DNA of 64,000 nucleotides, from contig NZ_LT629793.1 of NCBI RefSeq assembly GCF_900105735.1, forward strand, positions 744,001-808,000, read 5' to 3'. Below, piece by piece: positions 1-10,395 of this stretch (position 1 is its first letter; the number at the start of each line of letters is the position of its first letter). Position numbers and translations under genes: made by a program. This DNA is from Pseudomonas yamanorum (GTDB lineage: Bacteria; Pseudomonadota; Gammaproteobacteria; Pseudomonadales; Pseudomonadaceae). Below the pieces are notes generated by a model. The model had not been told where the DNA came from, did no database searches, and saw only the letters and a program-made list of their open reading frames with translations.

Positions 1-1
1 A

Positions 2-109
2 TTGATAACTCTGCGCGAAGACTGGCGCAGCGAGCTGATTATCCGCTGTATCGACGATTATCTGGCCGGCCAACGCCACAGCCTCGAATTGATCCGCCCT
101 TCTCTTTAG
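2..109 (+). CDS. 3' end of a probable Nudix hydrolase gene (partial)
   Basis: An open frame enters from the left edge and runs 35 codons to TAG at 107-109, ending in ...LELIRPSL. The visible piece is a charged helical tail with no catalytic motif. In Pseudomonas the gene directly before mnmA is usually a Nudix hydrolase, and this tail fits one, but the assignment rests on gene order only. The start lies outside the window. Confidence 0.5.
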   Translation: MITLREDWRSELIIRCIDDYLAGQRHSLELIRPSL

Positions 110-126
110 CCTTGCAGACGCGAGCC

Positions 127-135
127 TGCTAGAAT
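127..135 (+). promoter_or_regulatory. Possible extended -10 promoter element for mnmA
   Basis: TGCTAGAAT has the TGn extension joined to a TAGAAT -10 hexamer, about 34 bases before the mnmA start and just after the stop of the preceding gene. No good -35 hexamer is seen at the usual distance, as extended -10 promoters allow. Motif reading only. Confidence 0.35.
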
Positions 136-168
136 CGCGTCCTTTTTAAAGACACCCGTTGAAATCCT

Positions 169-1293
169 ATGCGTGATCCAGCCCCTTCTGACACACAAAA
201 GAAGCGCGTCATCGTCGGCATGTCCGGCGGCGTGGATTCTTCCGTTTCCGCCGTTCTGCTCATGGAGCAGGGTTATGAGGTGGAAGGCCTGTTCATGAAG
301 AACTGGGAAGAAGACGATGGAACGGAATATTGCACCGCCATGGACGACCTGGCGGATGCCCAGGCCGTCTGTGACAAAATCGGCATCAAGCTGCACACCG
401 CCAACTTCGCCGCCGAGTACTGGGACAACGTGTTCGAGCACTTCCTGGCCGAATACAAGGCCGGTCGCACGCCGAACCCGGACATCCTGTGTAACCGCGA
501 GATCAAGTTCAAGGCGTTCCTCGACTACGCGATGATCCTTGGCGCCGACCTGATCGCCACTGGCCACTACGTGCGCCGTCGCGACATCGATGGCCACACC
601 GAACTGCTCAAGGGCCTGGACGCCAACAAGGACCAGAGCTACTTCCTGCACGCCGTCGGCGGCGAACAGATCGCCAAGACCCTCTTCCCGGTGGGTGAGC
701 TGGAAAAGCCCGAAGTACGCGCCATTGCCGAGAAACACGGCCTGGCCACCGCCAAGAAGAAGGATTCCACCGGAATCTGCTTTATCGGCGAGCGCCGTTT
801 CAGCGACTTCCTCAAGCAGTACCTGCCGGCGCAACCGGGCGAGATCAAGACCACCGAAGGCGAAATCATCGGCCGTCACCACGGCTTGATGTACCACACC
901 ATCGGCCAGCGCCAGGGCCTGGGTATCGGCGGCTTGAAAGACGCCGGCGAAGAGCCGTGGTACGTGCTGGTCAAGGACCTGGAGCACAACGAACTGATCG
1001 TGGGCCAGGGCAATGACCACCCATGGCTGTTCTCCCGCGCCCTGCTCGCTTCGGACATCTATTGGGTCAACCCGGTGGACCTCAGCAGCCCGCGCCGCCT
1101 GACCGCCAAAGTGCGCTATCGCCAGAGCGACCAGCCCTGCACTCTGGAAAAAACCGCCACCGGCTATCGCGCCACCTTCGACGACCCCCAGCGCGCCGTA
1201 ACGCCGGGCCAATCGGTAGTGTTCTACGACGGAGAGATTTGCCTGGGGGGCGGCGTGATCGAAGTTGCCGAACCCTGGAGCAGCCAGGCATGA
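169..1293 (+). CDS. mnmA: tRNA-specific 2-thiouridylase MnmA
   Basis: A cytoplasmic enzyme of 374 residues that adenylates and thiolates U34 of tRNA-Lys, -Glu and -Gln, taking sulfur from the IscS/Tus relay. The PP-loop ATP motif SGGVDSS is at residues 19-25. The two catalytic cysteines of the family are present: Cys108 in the [13 protein letters not shown] context and Cys204 in DSTGICFIG. Length is normal for the family (E. coli 368). The stop overlaps the hflD start as ATGA, so the two genes are translationally coupled. Confidence 0.97.
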   Translation: MRDPAPSDTQKKRVIVGMSGGVDSSVSAVLLMEQGYEVEGLFMKNWEEDDGTEYCTAMDDLADAQAVCDKIGIKLHTANFAAEYWDNVFEHFLAEYKAGRTPNPDILCNREIKFKAFLDYAMILGADLIATGHYVRRRDIDGHTELLKGLDANKDQSYFLHAVGGEQIAKTLFPVGELEKPEVRAIAEKHGLATAKKKDSTGICFIGERRFSDFLKQYLPAQPGEIKTTEGEIIGRHHGLMYHTIGQRQGLGIGGLKDAGEEPWYVLVKDLEHNELIVGQGNDHPWLFSRALLASDIYWVNPVDLSSPRRLTAKVRYRQSDQPCTLEKTATGYRATFDDPQRAVTPGQSVVFYDGEICLGGGVIEVAEPWSSQA

Positions 1294-1913
1294 GCCCGAC
1301 CCAGGAGCAATTGACGGCACTGGGCGGCGTGTTTCTCGCCGCGGTGCTGGTGGACAAGATCGCCAAGACCGGCCAGGTCACTGAGGCGGGCCTGACCTGC
1401 ATGCTCGGCAGCCTGCTGATCCGCGACCCGAAGGACACCCTGGAAGTGTACGGCGGCGACGACCTGGCCCTGCGTGAAGGTTATCGCGCACTGGTCGGCG
1501 CCCTCGAGCGCGACCCGAGCACTTTGCAGCGCGAGCCACTGCGCTACGCCCTGTCGATGCTCGGCCTGGAGCGCCAATTGGCCAAGCGTGATGATTTGCT
1601 GGAAACCATCGGCAAGCGCCTGCCGCAGATTCAGTCCCAAGTCGAACACTTCGGCCCGGCCCACGAAAACGTGATCGCTGCCTGTGGCGCGCTGTACCAG
1701 GACACCCTGAGCACCTTGCGCCAGCGGATCCAGGTGCACGGCGACATGCGCAACCTGCAACAACCGAACAACGCCTCGAAAATCCGTGCCCTGCTGCTGG
1801 CCGGTATTCGTTCGGCGCGGTTGTGGCGCCAGTTGGGCGGTCATCGCTGGCAGTTGGTCATCAGCCGTCGCAAATTGCTGAAAGAGCTTTACCCGTTGAT
1901 GCGCAACGAATAA
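1290..1913 (+). CDS. hflD: High frequency lysogenization protein HflD homolog
   Basis: A 207-residue, mostly helical protein of the HflD family (E. coli YcfC), a peripheral inner-membrane protein known for binding lambda CII; its normal cellular role is unclear. The start is the ATG inside the ATGA overlap with mnmA (residues [13 protein letters not shown]). A longer upstream reading in this frame runs inside mnmA and is not coding. The order mnmA-hflD-purB is conserved in gamma-proteobacteria, which supports the call. Confidence 0.93.
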   Translation: MSPTQEQLTALGGVFLAAVLVDKIAKTGQVTEAGLTCMLGSLLIRDPKDTLEVYGGDDLALREGYRALVGALERDPSTLQREPLRYALSMLGLERQLAKRDDLLETIGKRLPQIQSQVEHFGPAHENVIAACGALYQDTLSTLRQRIQVHGDMRNLQQPNNASKIRALLLAGIRSARLWRQLGGHRWQLVISRRKLLKELYPLMRNE

Positions 1914-1950
1914 GTCGCAGCAACCGATTTTTTTATAGCCCCACGCGTAA

Positions 1951-3408
<1,458 letters not shown>

Positions 3409-3428
3409 TAGCTGCTTGACCCTTTGAG

Positions 3429-3454
3429 ACGCCCGGCAGCGCCGGGCGTTTTTA
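3429..3454 (+). terminator. Rho-independent terminator of purB
   Basis: ACGCCCGGC (3429-3437) and GCCGGGCGT (3441-3449) form a perfect 9-bp stem with a 3-base loop, followed by a T run. It lies 20 bases after the purB stop. Confidence 0.9.
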
Positions 3455-3492
3455 TTCCCGTCTGAAAAGTGCTTTTTTTCAATAGGTTACAC

Positions 3493-4659
3493 ATGAATCC
3501 TGATATTCCTCTTCAACTTCTGGGCGGCATCACGGCACGCGAGTTCCTGCGCGACTACTGGCAGAAAAAACCGCTGCTGATCCGCCAGGCCATTCCTGAT
3601 TTCGAAAGCCCGATCGACGCCGACGAACTGGCCGGCCTGGCGCTGGAAGAAGAAGTCGAGTCGCGCCTGATCATCGAACACGGCGAACGCCCGTGGGAGT
3701 TGCGTCGCGGCCCGTTCGCCGAAGATGCCTTCAGCACCCTGCCCGAGCGCGAGTGGACCCTGCTGGTGCAGGCCGTCGACCAGTTCGTGCCGGAAGTGGC
3801 CGAACTGCTGGAAAACTTCCGTTTCCTGCCGAGCTGGCGCATCGATGATGTGATGATCAGCTACGCCGCCCCGGGTGGCAGCGTGGGCCCGCACTTCGAC
3901 AACTACGACGTGTTCCTGCTGCAAGGTTCCGGCAAGCGCAACTGGAAGATCGGCCAGATGTGCAACTCCGAAAGCCCGCTGCTGCAGCACGCCGACCTGC
4001 GCATCCTCGCCGAATTCGAAGAAACCGCCGAATGGGTGCTGGAACCGGGCGACATGCTCTACCTGCCGCCACGCCTGGCCCACTGCGGTGTGGCCGTGGA
4101 TGATTGCATGACGTACTCCGTAGGCTTCCGCGCCCCGAGCGCGGCTGAAGTGCTGACCCACTTCACCGACTTCCTCAGCCAGTACCTGACTGACGAAGAG
4201 CGCTACACCGACGCCGATGCCCAGCCGGTCAGCGACCCGCACCAGATCCAGGCCGACGCCCTCGACCGCCTGAAAAGCCTGCTGGCCGAGCACATGAGCG
4301 ACGAGCGCATGCTGCTGACCTGGTTCGGCCAGTTCATGACGGAGCCGCGCTACCCGGAACTGGTCGCCGGCCCGGAAGTGGAAGAAGAAGACCTGCTGGG
4401 CAGCCTGCAAGACGGCGCCGTGCTGATCCGCAACCCAAGCGCACGCCTGGCCTGGTCCGAAGTGGACGACGACCTGCTGCTGTTCGCCAGCGGCCAGAGC
4501 CGCCTGTTGCCGGGCAAGCTGCGGGAACTGCTGAAGCTGGTGTGCGCCGCCGACGCATTGCACATCGACAATCTCGGCCCATGGCTGGCGGACGAAGATG
4601 CCTGCGCCCTGCTGTGGGAACTGGTCAAGCAAGGAAGCCTGGGGTTTGCCGATGAATAA
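3493..4659 (+). CDS. roxA: 50S ribosomal protein L16 3-hydroxylase (JmjC/cupin oxygenase)
   Basis: A 388-residue protein of the RoxA/YcfD family, 2-oxoglutarate- and Fe(II)-dependent oxygenases that hydroxylate an arginine of ribosomal protein L16. The iron triad is visible as His134-x-Asp136 in GPHFDNYDVF and His197 in AHCGVAVDD. The N-terminal pattern REFLRDYWQKKPLLIRQA is typical of the family, and the C-terminal third is the helical dimerisation/winged-helix region. ATG 3493 was chosen over an in-frame start eight codons upstream because MNPDIPLQLLGG is the usual beginning. The end overlaps the next gene by 8 bases. Confidence 0.92.
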   Translation: MNPDIPLQLLGGITAREFLRDYWQKKPLLIRQAIPDFESPIDADELAGLALEEEVESRLIIEHGERPWELRRGPFAEDAFSTLPEREWTLLVQAVDQFVPEVAELLENFRFLPSWRIDDVMISYAAPGGSVGPHFDNYDVFLLQGSGKRNWKIGQMCNSESPLLQHADLRILAEFEETAEWVLEPGDMLYLPPRLAHCGVAVDDCMTYSVGFRAPSAAEVLTHFTDFLSQYLTDEERYTDADAQPVSDPHQIQADALDRLKSLLAEHMSDERMLLTWFGQFMTEPRYPELVAGPEVEEEDLLGSLQDGAVLIRNPSARLAWSEVDDDLLLFASGQSRLLPGKLRELLKLVCAADALHIDNLGPWLADEDACALLWELVKQGSLGFADE

Positions 4660-5074
4660 GATTCACGTAAGTGTCGCGGACTGGCAAAAGGATATCGCCG
4701 AGATACGGCGCATTCGTGAGGCGGTATTTATCGCTGAACAATCGGTTCCACCGGAGCTGGAATGGGATGCTGACGATGCCGGTGCCGTGCACTTCCTGGC
4801 ATTCGAAGGCGACTTCCCCATCGGCACCGCCCGCCTGCTGCCTACCGGCGAGATCGGGCGCGTGTCGGTCCTCAAGGACTGGCGCGGCCTGAAGGTCGGC
4901 GACAAGCTGATGGAAGCCGTGATCGGCGAGGCCGAGAAACGCGGCCAGACCCGGCAGATCCTCAGTGCACAGGTCCATGCGGCGCCGTTTTATGAGCGCC
5001 TGGGCTTCAAGATTGTCAGCGATGAATTCCTTGAAGTCGGGATTCCTCACGTTGATATGGTGCGCGAGGGCTGA
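4652..5074 (+). CDS. GNAT family N-acetyltransferase
   Basis: A 140-residue GNAT protein resembling the ElaA/YjcF-type subfamily. It begins MNKIHVSVADWQ and has the acetyl-CoA pyrophosphate loop RGLKVGDKLM. The late tyrosine of the fold is in AAPFYERLGF, followed by the beta strand FKIVSDEFLEVGIPHVDM. The substrate cannot be read from the sequence. The start lies inside the end of roxA (8-base overlap), so the two are coupled, an arrangement common in Pseudomonas. Rejected longer frames begin within roxA. Confidence 0.88.
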   Translation: MNKIHVSVADWQKDIAEIRRIREAVFIAEQSVPPELEWDADDAGAVHFLAFEGDFPIGTARLLPTGEIGRVSVLKDWRGLKVGDKLMEAVIGEAEKRGQTRQILSAQVHAAPFYERLGFKIVSDEFLEVGIPHVDMVREG

Positions 5075-5094
5075 TCCGAGACCGAGTCGCACCC

Positions 5095-5175
5095 TTCGCG
5101 AGCAAGCCCGCTCCCACATTCGATCCAGTACATCCTTGGAATGCGGTCAAATGTGGGAGCGGGCTTGCTCGCGAA
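5095..5175. repeat. REP element pair (inverted, perfect 26-bp arms)
   Basis: Positions 5095-5120 and 5150-5175 are perfect reverse complements built on GCGAGCAAGCCCGCTCCCAC, the classic Pseudomonas REP palindrome, separated by 29 bases. These elements are spread by RAYT transposases and sit in 3' intergenic DNA, as here. Related pairs occur at 8333-8419 and 24231-24332. Confidence 0.9.
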
Positions 5176-5195
5176 GGCGGTATCAGCAATACCTC

Positions 5196-5232
5196 AAAAG
5201 GCCCTGCCATCCACCGATGCCAGGGCCTTTTG
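5196..5232 (+). terminator. Rho-independent terminator after the roxA-GNAT unit
   Basis: AAAAGGCCCTG (5196-5206) pairs with CAGGGCCTTTT (5221-5231) around a 14-base loop. The A/T flanks make it potentially bidirectional. It lies just after the REP pair. Confidence 0.8.
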
Positions 5233-5311
5233 CCGTCTAGGATTCAACTTGCACCCCGCCAGGCCGACAAACTGGCACTATCAAGCCTAATGACTCGCAG
5301 AGATAACGGAC

Positions 5312-6049
5312 ATGTCCCTACGCACCCTGCTCACTACTTTGCTCCTGGCCACCAGCTTCTCGGTGATGGCCGCCACCGAAGTCGTGCCCCTGAGCAACCG
5401 CACCAGCGCTGACCTGTTGCCCGTCGCGCAGAACTTTATCGGCAAGGACGGCACCGTCAGCGCCTACGGCAACCAACTGATCGTGAATGCAGAACCCGAC
5501 AAGATCCAGGGCCTGCGCGCCTTGCTTGCGCAACTGGATACACCTTCCAAGCGCCTGCTGATCACCGTCGACACCAACGAGAACAACCAGCAAAGCAACG
5601 GCAACAATCAAACTCAGGTCATCACCTACAGCACCGAGAGCCGCGACGGTGGGGTCCAGCAAATCCAGGCCAGCGAAGGCGTGCCCGCGTTGATCCAGGT
5701 CGGCCAGAGCGTGCCGCTCACCACCACCCAGCCTGATGCCTACGGCCGCCCGCAGAACCAGACGCAGTATCGCAACGTGACTCAGGGCTTCTACGTCACC
5801 GCCAGCGTCACCGGTGAGACCGTTCACCTGAGCATCAGTACCAATCGTGACCGCATGAGCCAGGAACGTCCCGATGTAGTGAACGTGCAAAGTACCGACA
5901 CAACCGTCAGCGGACGCTTGGGCGAGTGGATCACCCTGGCTGGGATCAATCGCCAGACCCAGGCCGACAAAAGCACTACAACCCGCAGCTACTCTACTCA
6001 AGGGCGCGATGATCTGACATTGCGGGTCAAAGTCGAGACCCTGAACTGA
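5312..6049 (+). CDS. Exported protein with secretin short (N-terminal) domain
   Basis: A 245-residue protein with a Sec signal peptide (MSLRTLLTTLLLATSFSVMA, cleavage near residue 21). It next carries a ring-building secretin N-domain (LLPVAQNFIGKDGTVSAYGNQLIVNAEPDKIQGLRALLAQLD), the fold that precedes the gate in type II/III secretins and PilQ. The rest (residues 90-245) is predicted beta-rich and lacks the secretin pore, so it is not a full secretin. Similar stand-alone proteins occur across Pseudomonas with unknown function; assistance of a periplasmic assembly is inference only. The gene is alone between two intergenic regions. Confidence 0.75.
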   Translation: MSLRTLLTTLLLATSFSVMAATEVVPLSNRTSADLLPVAQNFIGKDGTVSAYGNQLIVNAEPDKIQGLRALLAQLDTPSKRLLITVDTNENNQQSNGNNQTQVITYSTESRDGGVQQIQASEGVPALIQVGQSVPLTTTQPDAYGRPQNQTQYRNVTQGFYVTASVTGETVHLSISTNRDRMSQERPDVVNVQSTDTTVSGRLGEWITLAGINRQTQADKSTTTRSYSTQGRDDLTLRVKVETLN

Positions 6050-6543
6050 AGCACCAAAAACTGACTGGTGAGTCGTATTAGACTAAAGATGTAGTGCTTT
6101 AAAAAAAGCACTACAAAACATTTGACGATCCAAAAAAGCATGGGCATGATGGCCTCGCTCCCGCTAATCAGGGGCCCTGGCAAGGGCCTTCGGATCGTCG
6201 CTCTAAGCTACCCACCTGAGCCGATTCGTGTCTGTACCGCCCACAAGGTGTGTTTGACGAGGTTGCGACTGGAACGAAGTTGTCCCGAGGGACGGAAGCT
6301 AACCAGGTAACCCGGCAACACACTGATGGATCGTACAAAGGCCCACGACGCCCGAAGACTGTTCGCAGTTCGCCCCTACCTGCTCAACTCCCCCTCTCGC
6401 CACTCGTTCATCCCGTCGCCTTCCCCGCCAAGCCTGACTTGACCGCCTAAGCTTCTGGTCAGCGAGCAGCCATAACCACGCAGTGATTACGTGGCTGGCA
6501 AATGGAATTTTCCACCTAGACCTATGCGACGAGGTTTTCCCCC
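6050..6543 (+). other. 494-bp gene-free leader of aceA with RNA-like structure
   Basis: No convincing gene is seen. The stretch holds a perfect 10-bp palindrome (6091-6114) and a long-range stem GACGATCC (6124-6131) with GGATCGTC (6192-6199). The latter encloses a GGCCCT/AGGGCC hairpin. Several GGA triplets follow (around 6269, 6290-6295, 6328). It may be a long 5' UTR of aceA or a small RNA; the promoter could not be placed with confidence. Confidence 0.5.
6091..6114. repeat. Perfect 10-bp palindrome with A4 loop
   Basis: GTAGTGCTTT (6091-6100) and AAAGCACTAC (6105-6114) are perfect reverse complements around AAAA. It lies 41 bases after the stop of the secretin-domain gene. There is no T tract after it, so it is either a weak terminator or a protein-binding site. 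Confidence 0.6.
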
Positions 6544-7869
6544 ATGGCACTGACACGCGAACAGCAAATTGCAGCCCTTGAAAAAGACTGGGCTGAAAAC
6601 CCACGCTGGAAAGGCGTGACCCGCGCTTATTCCGCTGCTGACGTCGTCCGCCTGCGTGGCTCGGTTCAACCTGAGCACACCTTTGCAAAACTCGGCGCCG
6701 AGAAGCTGTGGAAGCTGGTCACCCAAGGTGCCAAGCCGTCCTTCCGTCCCGAAAAAGATTTCGTCAACTGCATGGGCGCCCTTACTGGCGGCCAAGCAGT
6801 TCAACAGGTAAAAGCCGGTATCCAGGCGATCTACCTGTCCGGCTGGCAAGTGGCAGCGGACAACAACTCCGCTGAATCCATGTACCCCGACCAATCGCTG
6901 TACCCGGTGGACTCCGTGCCAACCGTGGTCAAGCGCATCAACAACTCGTTCCGCCGCGCCGACCAAATCCAGTGGAAAGCCGGTAAAGGCCCGGGCGACG
7001 AAGGCTACATCGACTACTTCGCACCGATCGTTGCAGACGCTGAAGCCGGTTTCGGCGGCGTACTGAACGCTTACGAGCTGATGAAGAGCATGATCGAGGC
7101 GGGCGCTGCCGGCGTTCACTTCGAAGACCAGCTTGCATCAGTGAAGAAATGCGGCCACATGGGCGGCAAGGTACTGGTTCCAACCCAGGAAGCTGTTCAA
7201 AAGCTGACGGCTGCTCGTCTGGCTGCTGACGTTGCTGGCACTCCGACCATTATCCTGGCCCGTACCGATGCCAACGCGGCTGACCTGCTGACCTCGGATT
7301 GCGACCCGTACGACCAGCCGTTCGTGACTGGCGAACGTACCCAGGAAGGCTTCTATAAAGTGCGCGCCGGTCTCGACCAGGCGATCGCTCGCGGCCTGGC
7401 CTACGCGCCGTACGCCGACCTGATCTGGTGCGAAACTGCCAAGCCGGACCTGGACGAAGCTCGTCGCTTTGCCGAAGCCATCAAGAAGGAATACCCGGAC
7501 CAACTGCTGTCCTACAACTGCTCGCCTTCTTTCAACTGGAAGAAGAACCTGGACGACGCGACCATCGCCAAGTTCCAGCGTGAGCTGTCTGCCATGGGCT
7601 ACAAGCACCAATTCATCACCCTGGCCGGCATTCACAACATGTGGCACAGCATGTTCAACCTGGCGCATGACTACGCCCGCAATGACATGACTGCCTACGT
7701 GAAGCTGCAGGAGCAGGAGTTCGCTGATGCTGCCAAGGGTTACACCTTTGTGGCGCACCAGCAGGAAGTGGGCACTGGCTATTTCGACGACATGACCACC
7801 GTGATCCAGGGCGGCACCTCGTCCGTGACTGCGCTGACTGGTTCGACTGAAGAAGAGCAGTTCCACTAA
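6544..7869 (+). CDS. aceA: Isocitrate lyase
   Basis: A 441-residue enzyme of the glyoxylate shunt, cleaving isocitrate to glyoxylate and succinate for growth on acetate and fatty acids. The active-site signature KKCGHMGGK is at residues 201-209 with catalytic Cys203. The Mg-binding and substrate segments ([38 protein letters not shown]) are intact. Length and the N-terminus [16 protein letters not shown] match the short proteobacterial AceA class. An AGG-rich ribosome site precedes the ATG. Preceded by a long leader and followed by a strong terminator, so monocistronic. Confidence 0.98.
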   Translation: MALTREQQIAALEKDWAENPRWKGVTRAYSAADVVRLRGSVQPEHTFAKLGAEKLWKLVTQGAKPSFRPEKDFVNCMGALTGGQAVQQVKAGIQAIYLSGWQVAADNNSAESMYPDQSLYPVDSVPTVVKRINNSFRRADQIQWKAGKGPGDEGYIDYFAPIVADAEAGFGGVLNAYELMKSMIEAGAAGVHFEDQLASVKKCGHMGGKVLVPTQEAVQKLTAARLAADVAGTPTIILARTDANAADLLTSDCDPYDQPFVTGERTQEGFYKVRAGLDQAIARGLAYAPYADLIWCETAKPDLDEARRFAEAIKKEYPDQLLSYNCSPSFNWKKNLDDATIAKFQRELSAMGYKHQFITLAGIHNMWHSMFNLAHDYARNDMTAYVKLQEQEFADAAKGYTFVAHQQEVGTGYFDDMTTVIQGGTSSVTALTGSTEEEQFH

Positions 7870-7885
7870 ATACTGAGTACACGGC

Positions 7886-7958
7886 CACTGCGGCCCCAAG
7901 GAAGACCTAACCGCAGTGCCGCATGATCTGACGCCCCGACTGGTTCGGGGCGTTTTTT
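7886..7958 (+). terminator. aceA terminator, preceded by a second hairpin
   Basis: ACGCCCCGA and TCGGGGCGT (7931-7952) form a strong stem followed by eight T residues. Upstream, CACTGCGG (7886-7893) pairs with CCGCAGTG (7911-7918), giving a tandem hairpin arrangement 3' of aceA. Confidence 0.9.
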
Positions 7959-7975
7959 TTGCGGCTCTGAAATGG

Positions 7976-8790
7976 GTGTATATCCGTTATTTGGGTGATG
8001 ACCTCTATTGGTTCCGCTCTTACAGCGGCTCACTTTTGAACAGCGCAAAAGTAAGCAAAACGCTCTTGCCCCACCACTCGGCACCTCGCCTAGGCTCGGT
8101 GTGCCCTCACTCCGGCTTTGGACCGTGGGCCGCCGTCATGGGCCATCCTTGGCCCAGGACGGCTAACCCGGCGTCCTGCCGGGTTACCCACGCTCCAAAG
8201 CCTGCGTTCGGCCAGCGTGGTTTAACGGGGCGCCTAAGATCAAGATCAACAGCAAGAGCACAGCGGCCTCCCGGCCGGCTTGAGTGTTGAAGAGCAAAAG
8301 CCAAATCAAAAGCTAAAGCGGGCACGGTCAAATGTGGGAGCTGGCTTGCCTGCGATGGCATCAACTGGGTGTACCTGATGCACCGAGTTGTCTGCATCGC
8401 AGGCAAGCCAGCTCCCACAGAAAAGCAGAGCTGCATCAGCTTCAGATTTGGCTTTCGCTCTGGATCTAGCCTTTGCTTTTAACACTCAAGCCGGCCGGTA
8501 GGCCGCTGTGCTCTTGCTTTTGATCTTGATCTGACTGCCCCAATAAGCCCGAGGCCGAACGCAGGTATTGCGGAGCGGGTAAACCGGCAGGACGCCGGTT
8601 TAGCCGCGCCGGGCCATGGATGGCCCGTCGCGGCGGCCCGCGGAGCAATGCCGGAGTGAGGGAACGCCGAGCCCTAGCGAGGCGCCGACAGGCGGGGCAG
8701 AGCCCTTTGCTTACTTTGGGGCTTTTCCAAAGTGAGCCGCTGTAAGAGCGGAACCATAAGCCGCCGTTACCGCAGCAACGGATATGTACA
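7976..8790. repeat. Large imperfect palindrome (~815 bp) with nested REP pair
   Basis: The left arm (about 7976-8306) and right arm (about 8445-8790) are imperfect reverse complements over more than 300 bases. Matches include ATATCCGTT at both outer ends, a perfect 24-bp block (8010-8033 against 8732-8755, starting GGTTCCGCTCTTACAGCGGC), AAAGTAAGCAAA, CTCACTCCGGC, CGGCGTCCTGCCGG, GATCAAGATCAA, and CCGGCCGGCTTGAGTGTT near the loop. The 140-base loop carries a REP pair. Open frames here are short and unrelated between the arms. Probably a dispersed non-coding element rather than genes. Confidence 0.8.
8333..8419. repeat. REP pair nested in the loop of the large palindrome
   Basis: 8333-8357 and 8395-8419 are perfect 25-bp reverse complements carrying the GTGGGAGCTGGCTTGCCTGC core of another REP subgroup. 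They sit exactly in the loop of the surrounding palindrome, so the whole locus is an inverted repeat within an inverted repeat. Confidence 0.88.
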
Positions 8791-9224
8791 CAGCCCCCCC
8801 CACAACCAAATTTCGACCAAAACATTGATCCAGAGCGGTATCCGCGTCCGCAAAGTCAGTTAAAAGATCCGCTTTACCAACTAACACCACCCGCACAAGT
8901 AACAGCAACTTCCTCCGCTAAACCCCGAACAGCTGTTTAAAACCCACGCAAACAATATTCATTATCATTTAGAGCATGAAAACTTCTTTACAGCTTAAAC
9001 AAAACATAATTGGTGAAATGCCCGCTAATGCCCGCCCCACAAGGGCTACAGCCCCAAGAAGGTGCACTATGTCCTTATTCCATCGAATAATTTCGCTATA
9101 GGAATTTTACTTGCCCGGTGTTTAGCCATAAAATCACCGCGATTGATTGCGCTGCGACATATCGTCACTGCATCGTTACTTTTTCGAGCTCAGAGACCTT
9201 TGCTCTCTGTTAAGGATTTCCAGC
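8791..9224 (+). promoter_or_regulatory. Gene-free nuo upstream region with Fur-like box
   Basis: This 434-bp stretch is clearly more AT-rich than its neighbours (8900-9150) and holds no credible gene. At 8954-8970, AATATTCATTATCATTT matches about 13 of 19 positions of the Fur consensus by eye. A short open frame from 9062 runs into nuoA in another frame and lacks family features. The nuo promoter must lie here, but no single -35/-10 pair stands out. Confidence 0.45.
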
Positions 9225-9638
9225 ATGACCGAAGCGACAGGACTCATGGCCCACAACTGGGGCTTTGCCATTTTCCTCCTCGGTGTTGTCGGCCTCTGCG
9301 CCTTCATGCTCGGTGTCTCCAGCCTCCTCGGGTCAAAAGCCTGGGGCCGCAGCAAAAATGAACCGTTCGAGTCCGGCATGCTGCCTACAGGTGGCGCCCG
9401 CTTGCGGCTCTCAGCCAAATTCTATCTGGTCGCGATGCTCTTCGTGATCTTCGATATCGAAGCCCTTTTTCTCTTTGCCTGGTCTGTGTCCGTCCGCGAA
9501 AGCGGCTGGACCGGATTCGTCGAAGCCCTCGTTTTCATAGCAATTCTGTTGGCAGGCCTTGTCTACCTATTCCGAGTAGGCGCCCTTGACTGGGCTCCGG
9601 AAGCTCGTCGTAAGCGGCAAGCGAAGCTGAAACAATGA
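9225..9638 (+). CDS. nuoA: NADH-quinone oxidoreductase subunit A
   Basis: A 137-residue membrane subunit of Complex I, part of the proton-pumping arm next to the quinone site. Three transmembrane helices are visible ([53 protein letters not shown]). The conserved loop NEPFESGM lies between helices 1 and 2. ATG 9225 ([13 protein letters not shown]) has an AAGGA ribosome site 13 bases upstream; the longer frame from 9147 adds residues not typical of NuoA. First gene of the nuo operon. Confidence 0.96.
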   Translation: MTEATGLMAHNWGFAIFLLGVVGLCAFMLGVSSLLGSKAWGRSKNEPFESGMLPTGGARLRLSAKFYLVAMLFVIFDIEALFLFAWSVSVRESGWTGFVEALVFIAILLAGLVYLFRVGALDWAPEARRKRQAKLKQ

Positions 9639-9648
9639 GGCTTTGGCG

Positions 9649-10323
9649 ATGCAATACAATCTCACCAGGATCGACCCGGATGCTCCTAACGAGCAGTACC
9701 CCATCGGCGAACGGGAAACCGTTTCCGATCCGTTAGAAGACCAAGTCCACAAAAACATCTACATGGGCAAGCTGGAAGACGTGCTGAGTGGCGCGGTCAA
9801 CTGGGGACGTAAGAACTCCCTGTGGCCGTACAACTTCGGTCTGTCCTGCTGCTACGTGGAAATGACCACCGCCTTCACGGCGCCCCACGACATCGCGCGC
9901 TTTGGCGCCGAAGTTATCCGGGCATCGCCGCGTCAGGCGGATTTCATGGTTATCGCCGGTACCTGCTTTATCAAGATGGCGCCGATCATTCAGCGTCTCT
10001 ACGAGCAAATGCTCGAGCCAAAGTGGGTTATCTCCATGGGTTCGTGCGCCAACTCCGGTGGCATGTACGACATCTACTCCGTAGTTCAGGGGGTGGACAA
10101 GTTCCTGCCCGTGGACGTCTACGTGCCTGGCTGCCCGCCCCGCCCTGAAGCATTTCTGCAAGGCTTGATGCTGTTGCAGGAATCGATTGGCAAGGAGCGT
10201 CGCCCACTTTCCTGGGTTGTCGGAGATCAAGGCGTATACCGCGCCGAGATGCCGTCACAAAAGGAACAGCGCCGCGAACAGCGTATTCAGGTAACCAACC
10301 TGCGCAGCCCCGACGAAGTCTGA
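9649..10323 (+). CDS. nuoB: NADH-quinone oxidoreductase subunit B
   Basis: A 224-residue peripheral subunit that holds iron-sulfur cluster N2, the last cluster before quinone. The cysteine ligands are seen as the tandem pair in LSCCYVEM, the one in GTCFIKMAP and the one in [13 protein letters not shown] 9649 ([13 protein letters not shown]) is used; an upstream in-frame TTG at 9643 adds only two residues. It follows nuoA by 10 bases. Confidence 0.97.
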   Translation: MQYNLTRIDPDAPNEQYPIGERETVSDPLEDQVHKNIYMGKLEDVLSGAVNWGRKNSLWPYNFGLSCCYVEMTTAFTAPHDIARFGAEVIRASPRQADFMVIAGTCFIKMAPIIQRLYEQMLEPKWVISMGSCANSGGMYDIYSVVQGVDKFLPVDVYVPGCPPRPEAFLQGLMLLQESIGKERRPLSWVVGDQGVYRAEMPSQKEQRREQRIQVTNLRSPDEV

Positions 10324-10395
10324 TCCAGAACCGCTTCTTTTATAGAACGAAAACCTGGCTTCATTCTTTACGTTGACCGAAAGCGATAAAAAACC

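Noticed and set aside
5196..5311. A tRNA or small RNA gene between the terminator and the secretin-domain gene
   Set aside because: No cloverleaf, CCA end or second terminator can be seen.
8107..8825. Open frames of 100-125 codons within the large palindrome
   Set aside because: The frames are not matched between the two arms, have no ribosome sites, and the translations look like shadows of structured non-coding DNA.
9062..9361. A 99-codon frame across the nuoA start
   Set aside because: It overlaps the certain nuoA gene in another frame and has no recognisable domain or ribosome site.
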